From Sphingomonas sp. Root720 (lineage in GTDB: Bacteria; Pseudomonadota; Alphaproteobacteria; Sphingomonadales; Sphingomonadaceae): 64,000 nt of DNA. The notes under the pieces were generated by a model, which did no database searches, had not been told where the DNA came from, and worked only from the letters and a program-made list of their open reading frames with translations. This document shows positions 47,984 to 59,469 of the stretch, one piece after another; position 1 is the stretch's first letter, and every line of letters starts with the position of its first letter. Both the position numbers and the translations under genes were made by a program. The DNA is taken from assembly GCF_001428605.1 (NCBI RefSeq), contig NZ_LMID01000011.1, positions 62,001 through 126,000 of the forward strand. The letters run 5' to 3'.

Positions 47984-48391
47984 ATGATCGGATTGGTGCT
48001 CGTTACCCATGGCCGTCTTGCGGCCGAGTTCGTGACCGCGATGGAACATGTCGTTGGTCCGCAGACAGCGATCGAGGCGATCTGCATCGGTCCCGACGAC
48101 GACATGGAAAGCCGTCGGGCCGACATCGCCCGCGCGGTGAAGGGGGTCGACGACGGTTCGGGCGTCATCCTGCTGACCGACCTGTTCGGCGGCACGCCGT
48201 CGAATCTCGCCATCTCGCTGATGGAGCCCGGCCGGGTCGAGGTGATCGCGGGGATCAACCTGCCGATGCTGATTCGTCTCGAAGGCGCGCGCAAGATGAT
48301 GAAGATCAAGGCCGCCGTCGCCGCCGCGCGCGACGCCGGCCGCAAATATATCTCGGTCGCATCCGAGGTTCTGGGGGAAGCCGCCGCATGA
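47984..48391 (+). CDS. PTS system mannose-type EIIA component
   Basis: A 135-residue soluble EIIA(Man)-fold protein with the phospho-acceptor H9 in LVTHGRLA and the LLTDLFGGTPSNLAISLM segment. No EIIB/C permease is nearby, so the role is regulatory phosphorelay rather than sugar uptake, as in other alphaproteobacteria. It overlaps the HPr gene (ATGA). Confidence 0.94.
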   Translation: MIGLVLVTHGRLAAEFVTAMEHVVGPQTAIEAICIGPDDDMESRRADIARAVKGVDDGSGVILLTDLFGGTPSNLAISLMEPGRVEVIAGINLPMLIRLEGARKMMKIKAAVAAARDAGRKYISVASEVLGEAAA

Positions 48392-48660
48392 CGCAGTTCC
48401 GGCGTGAAGTGCAGATCACCAATATTCGGGGGCTACACGCCCGGGCCAGCGCCAAATTCGTCACCCTCGCCAGCGCGCACAGCGCCGAGGTCGAGGTCGA
48501 GAAGGACGGTTCGAAGGTCGCCGGCACCTCGATCATGGGCCTGATGATGCTGGGTGCCGCCAAGGGTGACAGCGTCGTCATATCCGCCACCGGCGACGGT
48601 GCCGAAAAGGCGCTCACGGCCCTGATAGAACTGGTCGAAGGCAAATTCGGCGAGGAATAA
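48388..48660 (+). CDS. Phosphocarrier protein HPr
   Basis: A 90-residue HPr with the phosphohistidine H17 in RGLHARASAKFV and the regulatory Ser site S48 in GTSIMGLMMLGA, which the upstream HprK should phosphorylate. Enzyme I is not in the window. It closes the chvI-chvG-hprK-rapZ-EIIA-HPr block; a REPIN-like repeat follows after 13 bases. Confidence 0.95.
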   Translation: MTQFRREVQITNIRGLHARASAKFVTLASAHSAEVEVEKDGSKVAGTSIMGLMMLGAAKGDSVVISATGDGAEKALTALIELVEGKFGEE

Positions 48661-48673
48661 CGGCTCTCCGGTC

Positions 48674-48755
48674 GTCGTCCCTGCGAAAGCCGGGATCTCG
48701 TTTCCTGCTTTCGCGACCGCCAGAAAAATGAGAGTCCAGCGCTCGCTGGAATGAC
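48674..48755. repeat. REPIN-like intergenic repeat, copy 2
   Basis: The left arm GTCGTCCCTGCGAAAGCCGG continues into GATCTCG; the right arm GAGAGTCCAGCGCTCGCTGG continues into AATGAC. It has the same ends and arm spacing as the copy at 4984-5066, with outer ends GTC.TCC / GGAATGAC forming a short terminal inverted repeat. It sits directly upstream of the methyltransferase gene. Confidence 0.8.
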
Positions 48756-48775
48756 GAAGCTACGGAACCACCGCC

Positions 48776-49579
48776 CTGCCCCGCCAGATCACCGCCTTCT
48801 CCAACCCGCTCATCAAGCGTGTCCGTTCGCTTCGCGAGAAGCGGCACCGGCGCGATGAAGGACTGTTCCTGGCGGAAGGGCTGCGGATCCTGACCGAGGC
48901 GTCCGAGAGCGGCACGCTGCCCGAGTTCATCTTCTTTGCGAGGGACGGCGCCCAACACCCCCTGGCACAAGCACTTATCGAAGCCGTCGAGGCGAATGGC
49001 GGCGAAGCGATCGAGACCGACCGCGACATCCTGTCCAAGCTGTCGGGGAAGGATAATCCCCAGACCGTCATCGGCGTCTATCGCGAGTTCGACACCTCGC
49101 TCGATCGTATCGATCGCGATCGCGCCGGTATCTGGATCGTCGCCCAGTCGCTGCGCGATCCGGGCAATCTTGGCACGATCCTCCGGACCGGCGACGCGGT
49201 CGGCGCCGGCGGGCTGATCCTCGTCGACGACTGCGTCGATCCCTTCTCGGTCGAAGCCGTGCGCGCGACGATGGGCGCGCTCTTCACCCAGACGATCGCG
49301 ACCGCGCGCTGGTCCGAATTCCTGACCTGGCTACGCGCCGGCCCGGGCCAGCTCGTCGGCACCAGCCTCAAGGCCACCCAGGACTATCAGGCACCGCGCT
49401 ACGCGGCGCCGACCTTCATCCTCGTCGGCAACGAGGCACAGGGCCTGCCGGCCGATTATGAGGATCAGTGCGACCTGCTGGTAAGAATGCCGATGCTGGG
49501 CAAGGCCGACAGCCTCAATGCCGCGGTGGCGACGGCGGTGATGGCCTATGAGGTCCTGAACCAACGCAGGACGCGGTGA
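48776..49579 (+). CDS. TrmH/SpoU-family RNA 2'-O-methyltransferase with no canonical start codon
   Basis: The 267-residue reading starts at the substrate-binding domain typical of the family (AFSNPLIKRVRSLREKRHRR, EGLFLAEGLRILTEA) and continues into the knotted SPOUT domain with VAQSLRDPGNLGTILRTGDA, ILVGNEAQGLP and MPMLGKADSLNAAVATAVMA. Between the in-frame stop at 48752 and GTG 49259 there is no ATG, GTG or TTG; a CTG at 48776 just before the conserved region is the best candidate. The upstream repeat may have displaced the original start. If CTG is not used, the gene is broken. The stop overlaps greB (GTGA). Confidence 0.8.
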   Translation: MPRQITAFSNPLIKRVRSLREKRHRRDEGLFLAEGLRILTEASESGTLPEFIFFARDGAQHPLAQALIEAVEANGGEAIETDRDILSKLSGKDNPQTVIGVYREFDTSLDRIDRDRAGIWIVAQSLRDPGNLGTILRTGDAVGAGGLILVDDCVDPFSVEAVRATMGALFTQTIATARWSEFLTWLRAGPGQLVGTSLKATQDYQAPRYAAPTFILVGNEAQGLPADYEDQCDLLVRMPMLGKADSLNAAVATAVMAYEVLNQRRTR

Positions 49580-50067
49580 GCGATCAGCCGCCGCCCAATT
49601 ACATCACGCCGGCCGGCTTCGCCGCGATGCGGGCGCGCTACGAGCAGCTGTTCGGGACGGAACGCCCGGCTCTGGTCGAGGTGATCAGCTGGGCCGCCGG
49701 CAATGGCGACCGGTCGGAAAACGGCGATTATATCTATGGCCGCAAGAAGCTGCGCGAGATTGACCGTGAGCTCGCCCATCTCTCGCGGCGCATGAAGGCG
49801 GCGAAGGTCGTCGACCCGGCCCGCCAGGCCGACCGCGACCGTGTCTTCTTCGGCGCGACCGTGACGGTCGTCGACGAGGACGATGTCGAGCGGACCCTGA
49901 CCCTGGTCGGCGCCGACGAAGCCGATGCCGGCGGCGGCCGGATCAGCTGGCTGTCCCCCATCGCCCGCGCGCTGCGCGGCGCGGCCGTCGGCGAGGTCCG
50001 CCGTGTCACCCTGCCGGGGGGCGAGCGCGAGCATGAGATCCTCTCGATTCGGTATCCGGACGCCTGA
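49576..50067 (+). CDS. greB: Transcription elongation factor GreB
   Basis: A 163-residue Gre factor: ITPAGFAAMRARYEQLF coiled coil, tip motif GDRSENGDYIYGRKKLREID (the GreB-type variant), and a C-terminal FKBP-like domain with SWLSPIARALRGAAVGEVR. It rescues backtracked polymerase. A GreA is at 5714-6190. The GTG start overlaps the methyltransferase stop. Confidence 0.95.
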   Translation: MSDQPPPNYITPAGFAAMRARYEQLFGTERPALVEVISWAAGNGDRSENGDYIYGRKKLREIDRELAHLSRRMKAAKVVDPARQADRDRVFFGATVTVVDEDDVERTLTLVGADEADAGGGRISWLSPIARALRGAAVGEVRRVTLPGGEREHEILSIRYPDA

Positions 50068-50190
50068 ACGACCGGGCAGAGCCGTCCCAGACCGCGTTCT
50101 GAGGCGCTTGTCTCGTTCCGGATCAATCACTTGCGACGATCAGACCAAGTTTCGCATCGACTCGAAGCGCCGATGCGGTATTTTTCAGGC

Positions 50191-50730
50191 ATGAGCATCG
50201 AGGCCATCAGCAAACTGACCGCCAGGCAACGCGATTGCCTGCGCCTCGTGCTGCATCACAAGCAATCGAAGGAGATCGGCCGCGAGCTCGGTATTTCGCC
50301 GATGACGGTCGACAATCATTTCCGCAGCGCGATCCAGACGCTGGGCGTGTCGAACCGCCTGGAAGCCGCGCTCATGCTGGCCTCCCACGAGGGCGGAGAG
50401 GCTAGTCAGCGATTGACTAGTCAACCGCGCCCCGTTGTTTCCCCGACCGAAAGATCCATCATGGCCCCGTCGTCGGATGCCGGTGACGGGCAAAGGGAAA
50501 TGGCGAGCGCGCTTCGGGAAGATCAGGTTCCATACCGGACCTACCGCGAAACAAGCTTCGTCGACCTCCCCTTGCCGGTGCCTACCAGGGGGAAACCACG
50601 CAATGACCTGTCGATCGCCCAACGCCTGTTCTGGATCGCCGTGCTGATCTTCGGAATGGGATTGGGAGCTGGCGCGTTGTTGTCCGGTTTTGCCGCTCTG
50701 ACGAATATCGCCCTGGCGCTCAAGCACTAG
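50191..50730 (+). CDS. LuxR-type HTH regulator with C-terminal membrane anchor
   Basis: A 179-residue protein with an inverted layout for the family: the GerE/LuxR helix-turn-helix is at the N terminus (LTARQRDCLRLVLHHKQSKE, ISPMTVDNHFRSAIQTLGVS), followed by an 80-residue linker and a hydrophobic segment near the C terminus (LFWIAVLIFGMGLGAGALLS). It would therefore be a membrane-tethered transcription factor. The start may be ATG 50173 or 50191; neither has a strong ribosome site. A small gene of unknown function follows. Confidence 0.8.
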   Translation: MSIEAISKLTARQRDCLRLVLHHKQSKEIGRELGISPMTVDNHFRSAIQTLGVSNRLEAALMLASHEGGEASQRLTSQPRPVVSPTERSIMAPSSDAGDGQREMASALREDQVPYRTYRETSFVDLPLPVPTRGKPRNDLSIAQRLFWIAVLIFGMGLGAGALLSGFAALTNIALALKH

Positions 50731-50781
50731 GGACTTCCTGCAACCGTTCCGAAGCGCCCGTTCCGGCGCATGGGGAGAGCT

Positions 50782-51129
50782 ATGTCCAAGAACCGTGATG
50801 ATGCAACGCTGCGCGTCTATGCCGCACTCGAAGAATATGAGCGCGCTCTCGACATGGCCGCCAAGAGCGGCGCCCTCCTGGCAGCCGAGCTCCCGCAGGC
50901 GCGGCTCGACGGCAATTTTGCGCTGGAGGTCGCCCAGGGCGCGTTCACGCACTTTTTCAACTCGCTCTCCACGATCGTCGCGGCGCGCGGCCAAGTCGTA
51001 GAAGGCCATCGCGAGCTCGCCATCGTGCAGCGCAGGTTCAACCTGCCGGTCGTGTCGACCGGCGACAAGACCGGCATCCCGAAGCTGCCGATCGACAATG
51101 GCGAGTCGATGCCCCGCCGCGTGGCATGA
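50782..51129 (+). CDS. Small helical protein of unknown function, partner of the LuxR-type gene
   Basis: A 115-residue, mostly helical, soluble protein (DATLRVYAALEEYERALDMA, FNSLSTIVAARGQVVEGHRE). It starts at ATG 50782 with GGGGAG five bases upstream, 51 bases after the LuxR-type gene on the same strand. I do not recognise a named domain. GC-rich third positions support coding. Confidence 0.75.
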   Translation: MSKNRDDATLRVYAALEEYERALDMAAKSGALLAAELPQARLDGNFALEVAQGAFTHFFNSLSTIVAARGQVVEGHRELAIVQRRFNLPVVSTGDKTGIPKLPIDNGESMPRRVA

Positions 51130-51182
51130 GACCGCGGATCACCCCTTGACGCCGGCCATGCTAAGCCGGATTGGGTCGAGGG

Positions 51183-51611
51183 GTGATCCGGTTCATCTTC
51201 TACGGCGCGCTGATGTGGGGCGTCTGCCTTTACGCCTTCTTCCGAGGCGGACGGGGCGAACGCATCGCCGCGGCCAGTCTGCTGGTGGCGACCTATTCCA
51301 CGGCGCTGGTTGCCAGCCCGATGGCGATGCGCTTCCAGGGCATCGAAGTCCCGATCATGATGGTGGACGGAGCTTTCTTCCTCGTCCTGATCGGGATTTC
51401 CCTGAAATCGGAAAAATTCTGGCCGCTATGGCTTACCGCAATGCAGGGCCTGACACTCTTGTCGCACTTCGCGCCCTATGTCCCGCATGTGTTGCCATGG
51501 GCCTACGGCAATGCGCTTGCCATATGGAGCTACCCCATGCTGATCGCCCTGGCCTTCGCGGTCCACGGCCATCACCGGAGCAGGAGGGGTGGCGTTTCGT
51601 ACGGCAGCTGA
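51183..51611 (+). CDS. Small multi-pass membrane protein of unknown function
   Basis: A 142-residue hydrophobic protein with about four helices (IRFIFYGALMWGVCLYAFF, IAAASLLVATYSTALVA, MMVDGAFFLVLIGISL, FWPLWLTAMQGLTLLSHFA) and a basic C terminus. The likely start is GTG 51183 with GTCGAGG upstream; TTG 51171 is an alternative. No named family recognised. Confidence 0.65.
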   Translation: MIRFIFYGALMWGVCLYAFFRGGRGERIAAASLLVATYSTALVASPMAMRFQGIEVPIMMVDGAFFLVLIGISLKSEKFWPLWLTAMQGLTLLSHFAPYVPHVLPWAYGNALAIWSYPMLIALAFAVHGHHRSRRGGVSYGS

Positions 51612-51628
51612 TCCAGACGGTCAGGCCG

Positions 51629-52183
51629 GTGGGCGCCGCCGCCGCCGTAGACCGGTTGATGGTCGAGTTCATCGACGCCTCCACCCTGCTCTTCGCCAGT
51701 CCCGCGCGGCTCGACCGCGCCCTGCCCGACGACCGGGCGATCATCGACCTGCTGATCGCCACGCGCGAACTGTTTCTGCACTCGCTCGAGCGGCGGATTA
51801 GCTGGCGGCCCGTCCTGGCCGACGACCGGAGCGTGCTCGACTATCTGATCGCCAGCATGGCGCACCAGCCGGCGGAACAGGTCCGGGTGCTCTATCTCAA
51901 CACCAAGAACGAATTGCTGCGCGACGAGATCGTCGCCTGGGGCTCGGTCAACCGGGTCGACATCTCCCCGCGCGAGGTCATCCGCCGCGCGCTCGACCTG
52001 TCGGCAACGGGCCTGCTGCTCGCGCATAACCACCCTTCGGGAGATCCGACGCCGAGCGCGAGCGACCTTACCGTCACCCGCGATCTCTTCAATGCCGCGC
52101 GGCTGTTCGAGATCGCGCTGCTCGACCATATCATCGTCGCCCGCCAGGGCTGCTACAGCTTTCGCGCGGAAGGCCGGCTTTAG
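51629..52183 (+). CDS. RadC-family JAB/MPN-domain protein with short N terminus
   Basis: A 184-residue protein with the RadC core: VRVLYLNTKNELLRDEIVAWG, SPREVIRRALDLSATGLLLA and the JAMM metal site HNHPSGDPTPSASD. The N-terminal helix-hairpin-helix part is shortened and diverged compared with full RadC (about 225 residues). Start candidates are GTG 51629, TTG 51656 and ATG 51659; the frame is open further upstream but overlaps the membrane protein gene. RadC function is unclear; the JAMM site suggests a metallo-hydrolase. Confidence 0.8.
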   Translation: MGAAAAVDRLMVEFIDASTLLFASPARLDRALPDDRAIIDLLIATRELFLHSLERRISWRPVLADDRSVLDYLIASMAHQPAEQVRVLYLNTKNELLRDEIVAWGSVNRVDISPREVIRRALDLSATGLLLAHNHPSGDPTPSASDLTVTRDLFNAARLFEIALLDHIIVARQGCYSFRAEGRL

Positions 52184-52297
52184 GGCGATTTCCGAGCCGG
52201 GTCGAACATCCCCGCCTCGGAAATCACGGTACGAACATGGCCTGTAACAGCGATCGGAAATGGCGGGCGCCTCGTCCGGATCGCCCGCCCTTCCCGC

Positions 52298-54700
<2,403 letters not shown>

Positions 54701-54740
54701 CTATTCTCCGATCGGAGCGCCGCGGGGGCGTATCCGAATC

Positions 54741-54770
54741 CTATATGGGCTCACGTTCTTTCATGATCAA
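54741..54770 (-). promoter_or_regulatory. Sigma-32-like promoter of lon
   Basis: On the minus strand TTGATC (54770-54765) and CCCATATAG (54749-54741) are 15 bases apart, close to the heat-shock sigma pattern with a C-rich -10, about 40 bases before the lon start. Heat induction of lon is known in other bacteria. Confidence 0.4.
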
Positions 54771-54847
54771 TGAACCGCGAGCCTTGTGCCGCCCAATTTT
54801 GTCTTGGCCACGTTGTAATTTTTCCCTCCTGCGGTAAGGGGCGCCGG

Positions 54848-55972
54848 GTGACATCCTCCGATACGAGCCATGGCGGCGGGTCGCGCCCTAGCCGGCGCGA
54901 TGCCAGCATCGACATATTGCGCGGCATGGCCCTGATCACGATCACCATAAACCATATCACCGGCTTCACCGATCGCATGCACATGGCCGGCATGCAGTTC
55001 CCGACGCTGACGCTATGGGGCTTCTCCAGCGCCGCCGAGATATTCTTCCTGTTATCCGGCTATCTGGTCGGCGCCGTCTATTTCCGCGCGGATCGCGACC
55101 CCACAGTCGCCAGCTTCGCGAGGAAGATGTGGCGGAGGACGGGCAAGCTCTACCTCTACAATCTCGGGCTGTTCCTGGCGCTCGTTCCGCTCGCGCTTAA
55201 CTCGCCGGATCTCGCGCGGCTCAGCTTCTACTCCTATTTCATCAGCGGCGGGCCATCGACGATCGTCGATTTCCTGGCCCTCTACATCCAGCCCTACTGC
55301 CTCGAGATCCTGGTCACCTACATGGTGCTGCTAGGGACCGCGCCGGTCTTCGCGCTGGTGCTGCGCTGGCAGCCCATCGTCGCGCTGCTCGCCTCGGCCG
55401 GGCTCTACTGGTTCGCCCACGAGCATGCGTGGTTCAACATCATCGGCGGATCGCCGGTCGGCGACTGGCGCTGGAACTTCAATCCGGCGTCGTGGCAGCT
55501 CGTCTTCCTGGGCGCGATGGCGGCGGGACGCTACGGGCTGCTTGCCCGCCTCGAAAGGCGTGCGGAGGGCAATTGGCACTGGCTGGTTCCGCCGATGCTG
55601 CTGTTTGCCGGGCTCACCCTGTTGTTCCTGGCCCAGCGCTGGTTCTCGTTCGAGGTACTTTACCAGAGCAAGATCCGGATCGGCCCCGTTCGGGTCGCCC
55701 ATGCCCTGTCGGTCTGCTGGCTGATCATGAGCATGCTGTGGATGTGGCCGCGCCTGCAGCGGCTGTGGCTGATGCGCCAGTGCGCGGTGATCGGGTCCAA
55801 CTCGCTGCAGACCTTCGTGGCCTCGGTCGCCCTCAGCTACGCCGCGGGCTTTCTGTGGATCGAGCTCTGGCCCAACCATGACGCCTATATCGCGCTGTGC
55901 ATCGGCAGCGTCGCCCTGCTCGGCGTGTACGCGAACATCTATCGCCGCTGGAAGGCCGCCCGCGCCGACTGA
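54848..55972 (+). CDS. OpgC-type membrane acyltransferase
   Basis: A 374-residue protein with about ten membrane helices and the OpgC domain (PF10129) pattern: [20 protein letters not shown] near the N terminus, [20 protein letters not shown], and a C-terminal [20 protein letters not shown]. OpgC adds succinyl groups to osmoregulated periplasmic glucans; a cyclic glucan synthase gene starts 6 kb downstream. The GTG at 54848 has AAGGGG upstream; the frame is open further back. It is divergent from lon. Confidence 0.88.
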   Translation: MTSSDTSHGGGSRPSRRDASIDILRGMALITITINHITGFTDRMHMAGMQFPTLTLWGFSSAAEIFFLLSGYLVGAVYFRADRDPTVASFARKMWRRTGKLYLYNLGLFLALVPLALNSPDLARLSFYSYFISGGPSTIVDFLALYIQPYCLEILVTYMVLLGTAPVFALVLRWQPIVALLASAGLYWFAHEHAWFNIIGGSPVGDWRWNFNPASWQLVFLGAMAAGRYGLLARLERRAEGNWHWLVPPMLLFAGLTLLFLAQRWFSFEVLYQSKIRIGPVRVAHALSVCWLIMSMLWMWPRLQRLWLMRQCAVIGSNSLQTFVASVALSYAAGFLWIELWPNHDAYIALCIGSVALLGVYANIYRRWKAARAD

Positions 55973-56076
55973 TCGGCTCAGCAAATCGCAGCTTGCCGAC
56001 TCCAAAGTCACCCTGCCCTTGCCTTTCACGGTGCTCGCGCGCATGGGAAGCGCCCGAATTGGTAATGGGACTGGAC

Positions 56077-57453
56077 ATGGCGACGAACTGGACGCCCGAA
56101 AGCTGGCGTCAACATCAAGCGGTGCAGATGCCGGACTATCCGGACACGGCGGCCCTGGCGGCGGCCGAGAAGGAATTGTCGAGCTTTCCGCCACTGGTCT
56201 TTGCCGGCGAGGCGCGCGAACTGACGGCATCGCTCGCCCAGGTCGCCGACGGCAAGGCCTTTCTGCTCCAGGGCGGCGACTGCGCCGAGAGTTTCGCCGA
56301 GTTTCATCCGAACAACATCCGCGACACCTTCCGCGTACTGCTGCAGATGGCGGTCGTACTGACCTTCGCGTCGAAGATGCCGGTGGTGAAGCTCGGCCGC
56401 ATGGCGGGCCAGTTCGCGAAGCCCCGCTCCGCGCCCAACGAGGAGATCGGCGGCGTCACCCTGCCCAGCTATCGCGGCGACATCATCAACGACATCAATT
56501 TCGAGCCGGCCGCTCGCCAGCCCGATCCCCAACGGATGATCAAGGCGTACAGCCAGTCGGCGGCGACGCTCAACTTGCTGCGCGCCTTCGCGCAGGGCGG
56601 CTACGCCAATCTCCATCAGGTCCATGCCTGGACCCTCGACTTCATGGGCCGCAGCCCCTGGGCCGCGCAATATGGCGAGGTGGCGAGCCGGATCGGCGAC
56701 GCACTGGACTTCATGGCGGCCTGCGGGATCAACCCGGAAACGGTGCCACAGCTCAAGGGGACGCAGTTCTACACCAGCCACGAGGCGCTGCTGCTGCCCT
56801 ATGAGCAGGCGCTGACCCGCGAGGACAGCCTCAACACCGGCGAATATATCGATGCGTCGGCGCACTTCCTGTGGATCGGCGATCGCACCCGCTTCGAAGG
56901 CTCGGCCCATGTCGAGTTTCTGCGCGGCGTGATCAACCCGATCGGCCTGAAGTGCGGTCCGAGCCTTGAGCCCGACGCGCTGCTGCGCCTGCTCGACACG
57001 CTCGATCCCGCGCGCGAGCCGGGCCGGATCACCCTGATCACCCGCTACGGGCATGACAAGATCGAAAAGCACCTGCCGGCGCTCGTCCGCGCCGTGAAGC
57101 GCGAGGGCCGCAAGGTAGTCTGGTCGTGCGACCCGATGCACGGCAACGTCGTCAAGGCCGCCAACGGCTACAAGACGCGGCCGTTCGACCGCATTCTCGC
57201 CGAGGTGCGCGGCTTCTTTGCCGTCCACCGCGCCGAAGGCACCCATGGCGGCGGCATCCATGCCGAGATGACCGGCCAGAACGTCACCGAATGCACCGGC
57301 GGTGCCATGGCGGTGACCGACGAGAACCTGGCCGATCGCTACCATACCCATTGCGATCCGCGGCTCAACGCCGGCCAGAGCCTCGAACTGGCCTTCCTGC
57401 TTGCGGAGATGCTCAACCAGGAAATGAAGGAGCGCGACCGGGCCGCGGCCTGA
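56077..57453 (+). CDS. Class II (plant-type) 3-deoxy-7-phosphoheptulonate synthase
   Basis: A 458-residue DAHP synthase, first enzyme of the shikimate pathway, of the class II type. Motifs are [14 protein letters not shown] at the N terminus, [28 protein letters not shown], and [11 protein letters not shown], with the metal-binding [20 protein letters not shown]. The ATG at 56077 matches the family start; ATG 56065 is four codons earlier. It is closed by a strong terminator. Confidence 0.95.
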   Translation: MATNWTPESWRQHQAVQMPDYPDTAALAAAEKELSSFPPLVFAGEARELTASLAQVADGKAFLLQGGDCAESFAEFHPNNIRDTFRVLLQMAVVLTFASKMPVVKLGRMAGQFAKPRSAPNEEIGGVTLPSYRGDIINDINFEPAARQPDPQRMIKAYSQSAATLNLLRAFAQGGYANLHQVHAWTLDFMGRSPWAAQYGEVASRIGDALDFMAACGINPETVPQLKGTQFYTSHEALLLPYEQALTREDSLNTGEYIDASAHFLWIGDRTRFEGSAHVEFLRGVINPIGLKCGPSLEPDALLRLLDTLDPAREPGRITLITRYGHDKIEKHLPALVRAVKREGRKVVWSCDPMHGNVVKAANGYKTRPFDRILAEVRGFFAVHRAEGTHGGGIHAEMTGQNVTECTGGAMAVTDENLADRYHTHCDPRLNAGQSLELAFLLAEMLNQEMKERDRAAA

Positions 57454-57492
57454 TCGCGCATCCGTCGGCGGCGGCCGCCAATGCGGGAGCAG

Positions 57493-57529
57493 ACGCCATC
57501 GGCCTTCGGGGTCGGTGGCGTTTTTTTTT
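57493..57529 (+). terminator. Rho-independent terminator of the DAHP synthase gene
   Basis: ACGCCATCGGCC-TTCG-GGGTCGGTGGCGT (one interruption) is followed by a run of nine Ts ending just before the stop of the convergent small gene. Confidence 0.92.
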
Positions 57530-57540
57530 GCAGCAGGCGG

Positions 57541-57747
57541 TCAGTTGCGCAGCGGGCGCATCGCGCGCCAGGGCTCCTCGAAGCGTTGTTCGACGATCTG
57601 GAGGAGACGATCGAGGCTATCCACCGCCTGATCGTCGCAGAGCCTGACCGCGTCTGCGATCCGGTCGACCAGCACCGCGATGGCACCGACACCATGGAGC
57701 GCGATCAGGTCGTCGGCCTTGTCCCGCGAGGTCAGTTCTGCGTGCAT
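57541..57747 (-). CDS. Small hypothetical protein
   Basis: A 68-residue, mostly helical protein (DKADDLIALHGVGAIAVLVD, SLDRLLQIVEQRFEEPWRAM). Codons end mostly in G or C in this frame, which supports coding. The ATG at 57747 has TTTGGA upstream. No known family recognised; the length and helical pattern suggest a small regulatory or structural protein. Confidence 0.65.
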   Translation of the reverse strand: MHAELTSRDKADDLIALHGVGAIAVLVDRIADAVRLCDDQAVDSLDRLLQIVEQRFEEPWRAMRPLRN

Positions 57748-57894
57748 GGTCCAAATCTAGCGCCCCCCGCCCCCAAGGCCATTGCGTAGTTTCCCGGTGC
57801 AACGGGCGATCGGCGCATATGGCGAACGGGTCGGCGCGCTGCAGCCCTTGACTTGGCACCGGCTGCCCCATAAGGACGCCGCTCCGCACAGGAC

Positions 57895-57970
57895 GGCCCC
57901 TTCGTCTAGCGGTCTAGGACGTCGCCCTCTCACGGCGAAAACACGGGTTCGAGTCCCGTAGGGGTCACCA
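57895..57970 (+). tRNA. tRNA-Glu (anticodon CTC)
   Basis: A 76-base cloverleaf with acceptor GGCCCCT/AGGGGTC, anticodon arm CGCC-CTCTCAC-GGCG (anticodon CTC, reading GAG), T-arm CGGG-TTCGAGT-CCCG and encoded CCA. The next 220 bases hold no gene that I can support. No second copy of its 3' end is seen, so no attachment site can be claimed. Confidence 0.95.
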
Positions 57971-58189
57971 GCGATTTCGGGAGCTGCAACAGCTCGGTGC
58001 GCTCTGAGATAGAATGCGTGCCTCGTGTCGGTTCACATCCCTCCCGCCCCCGGCTGTGAGATGCAGCGCCCCTGGATCGATCAGCTTCGCTTGCCGCATC
58101 AGGTGGAGCCGCCACGGAAACGGCCCGCGTTACCAGCACCATCACGGGGATGAAGGCGAACGCCGCCAGGGGCGGCGCCTCGCCCGTCC

Positions 58190-58227
58190 AAAAAGCCGGA
58201 GACAGACGCTCGAGCGTCGTCCTCCGG
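58190..58227 (-). terminator. Rho-independent terminator of the PRC-barrel gene
   Basis: On the minus strand CCGGAG pairs with CTCCGG around an inner perfect palindrome GACGCTCGAGCGTC and is followed by CTTTTTGG, 23 bases after the stop codon. Confidence 0.85.
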
Positions 58228-58250
58228 TAAAAACAGCCTCTATCGGAAGC

Positions 58251-58652
58251 CTACCAAGGCACGGCGACGCCATAATGGCCATAAATGCCGGCGCCATATG
58301 CCCGGTCGAACACGGGACTTTCCGTCGTGCTAAAGCTGGGACCGCTACGCAGCGCATCCTTTGAGATGCCGACGACATAACCTCCGAGTTTTTCGTCGTA
58401 ACGCAAAACCGACCAAGGCAGCGGATGATAATGCTCGCCCATGCCCAGGAATCCTCCGAAGGACATCACGGCATATTCGACGTGCCCCGTATATTTATCG
58501 ATCATGACATTGTGAATATTGCCGATTTTTTCGTCCTGCGCGTTATAGACCGAGGTTCCCTCGACCTTGTCCGACGCGATCGTCCGATCGGTTTCCTCCG
58601 TCGGGACGGCTGTTTCGAGGGATTCGGGATATTCCGACCTAGTAACGGTCAT
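58251..58652 (-). CDS. PRC-barrel domain protein
   Basis: A 133-residue soluble protein with a PRC-barrel at about residues 30-100 (SDKVEGTSVYNAQDEKIGNI, VMIDKYTGHVEYAVMSFGGF, LPWSVLRYDEKLGGYVVGIS). Such proteins are stress-linked and of unknown role in alphaproteobacteria. The ATG at 58652 has AAGGAG eight bases upstream in a very AT-rich leader; longer in-frame extensions are not supported. It is divergent from the glycine-zipper gene. Confidence 0.88.
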   Translation of the reverse strand: MTVTRSEYPESLETAVPTEETDRTIASDKVEGTSVYNAQDEKIGNIHNVMIDKYTGHVEYAVMSFGGFLGMGEHYHPLPWSVLRYDEKLGGYVVGISKDALRSGPSFSTTESPVFDRAYGAGIYGHYGVAVPW

Positions 58653-58909
58653 TATATATCTCCTTTTAATTGATAATAACCCGATAAATATTCGGCAGTA
58701 TTTAAATTCGCCGTGACACATAGCCGATCTACCGGCCGGCAGGATCGGTATTTGCGCGCTTATCGAAAACGCGAAACAATTTATCGGATATCGGGACAAC
58801 GCAATTCACGGCTATTTGTTGCCTAGATTCGGGATGTTTTACCGGCTGTTGCGCAACGATAGACGGTTTCATGCATTTGGATCGCACCGAAAGATTTCTG
58901 GAGAGCGAG

Positions 58910-59314
58910 ATGCGATTGATTGCATTGGGCCTTTTGGCCACCACCTTGGTCGGCGGTTGCGCGAGCGACGGCGGCTCTCGTTATGGCGTCAATTCAAACT
59001 ATCGGAACTATGATTATAATCGGCCTGATCCGGCTTATGGTGGCTATGACGCAGGGCGCTATTATCGCGATGACCGACGGTACCGCGAACGTCGCATTAG
59101 CCACAACGAGCGCGTCTACCGCGGCAATGATGGTAGATATTATTGCCGTCACAAGGACGGAACGACAGGCTTGATCGTCGGTGGGATAGCCGGGGGCGTG
59201 CTGGGCAACGTCATCGCTCCCGGCGGATCGGAAACGCTTGGCACCATCCTCGGCGCCGCCGGCGGGGCTGTAGCCGGCAGGGCAATTGATCGCGGCAATA
59301 CGCGCTGCAGATGA
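58910..59314 (+). CDS. Glycine-zipper outer-membrane lipoprotein (17 kDa surface antigen-like)
   Basis: A 134-residue secreted protein. The signal ends LLATTLVGGCAS, a lipobox with the acylated Cys at residue 17. A Tyr/Arg/Asp-rich low-complexity region follows, then HKDGTTGLIVGGIAGGVLGN and a second Gly-zipper AAGGAVAGRAID. It resembles Rickettsia 17 kDa antigen-type proteins. The ATG at 58910 has GGAG six bases upstream. Its leader is AT-rich and shared with the PRC-barrel gene. Confidence 0.82.
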   Translation: MRLIALGLLATTLVGGCASDGGSRYGVNSNYRNYDYNRPDPAYGGYDAGRYYRDDRRYRERRISHNERVYRGNDGRYYCRHKDGTTGLIVGGIAGGVLGNVIAPGGSETLGTILGAAGGAVAGRAIDRGNTRCR

Positions 59315-59469
59315 TCCTGCAACGATGAGCAGGTCCGGGCGGCGTCGCCCGTCCGGGCCATTTGTTCTCATCCTCCCTCTTGGCAATGCCTTTTGCCGCC
59401 GACTGCTCCATCTTGGCCAGCCTTCGAAACGTTGGACATGCTCAACCGCTCGCTCGGTAGAGGCGCGTA

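Noticed and set aside
51098-51628. An upstream extension of the RadC-like frame to 51098
   Set aside because: This part lies over the membrane protein gene in another frame and its translation (Arg/Pro/Gly-rich, no motif) looks like a shadow.
58014-58364. A 116-codon plus-strand frame after tRNA-Glu
   Set aside because: It crosses the PRC-barrel terminator and runs opposite the 3' end of that gene; no motif or ribosome site.
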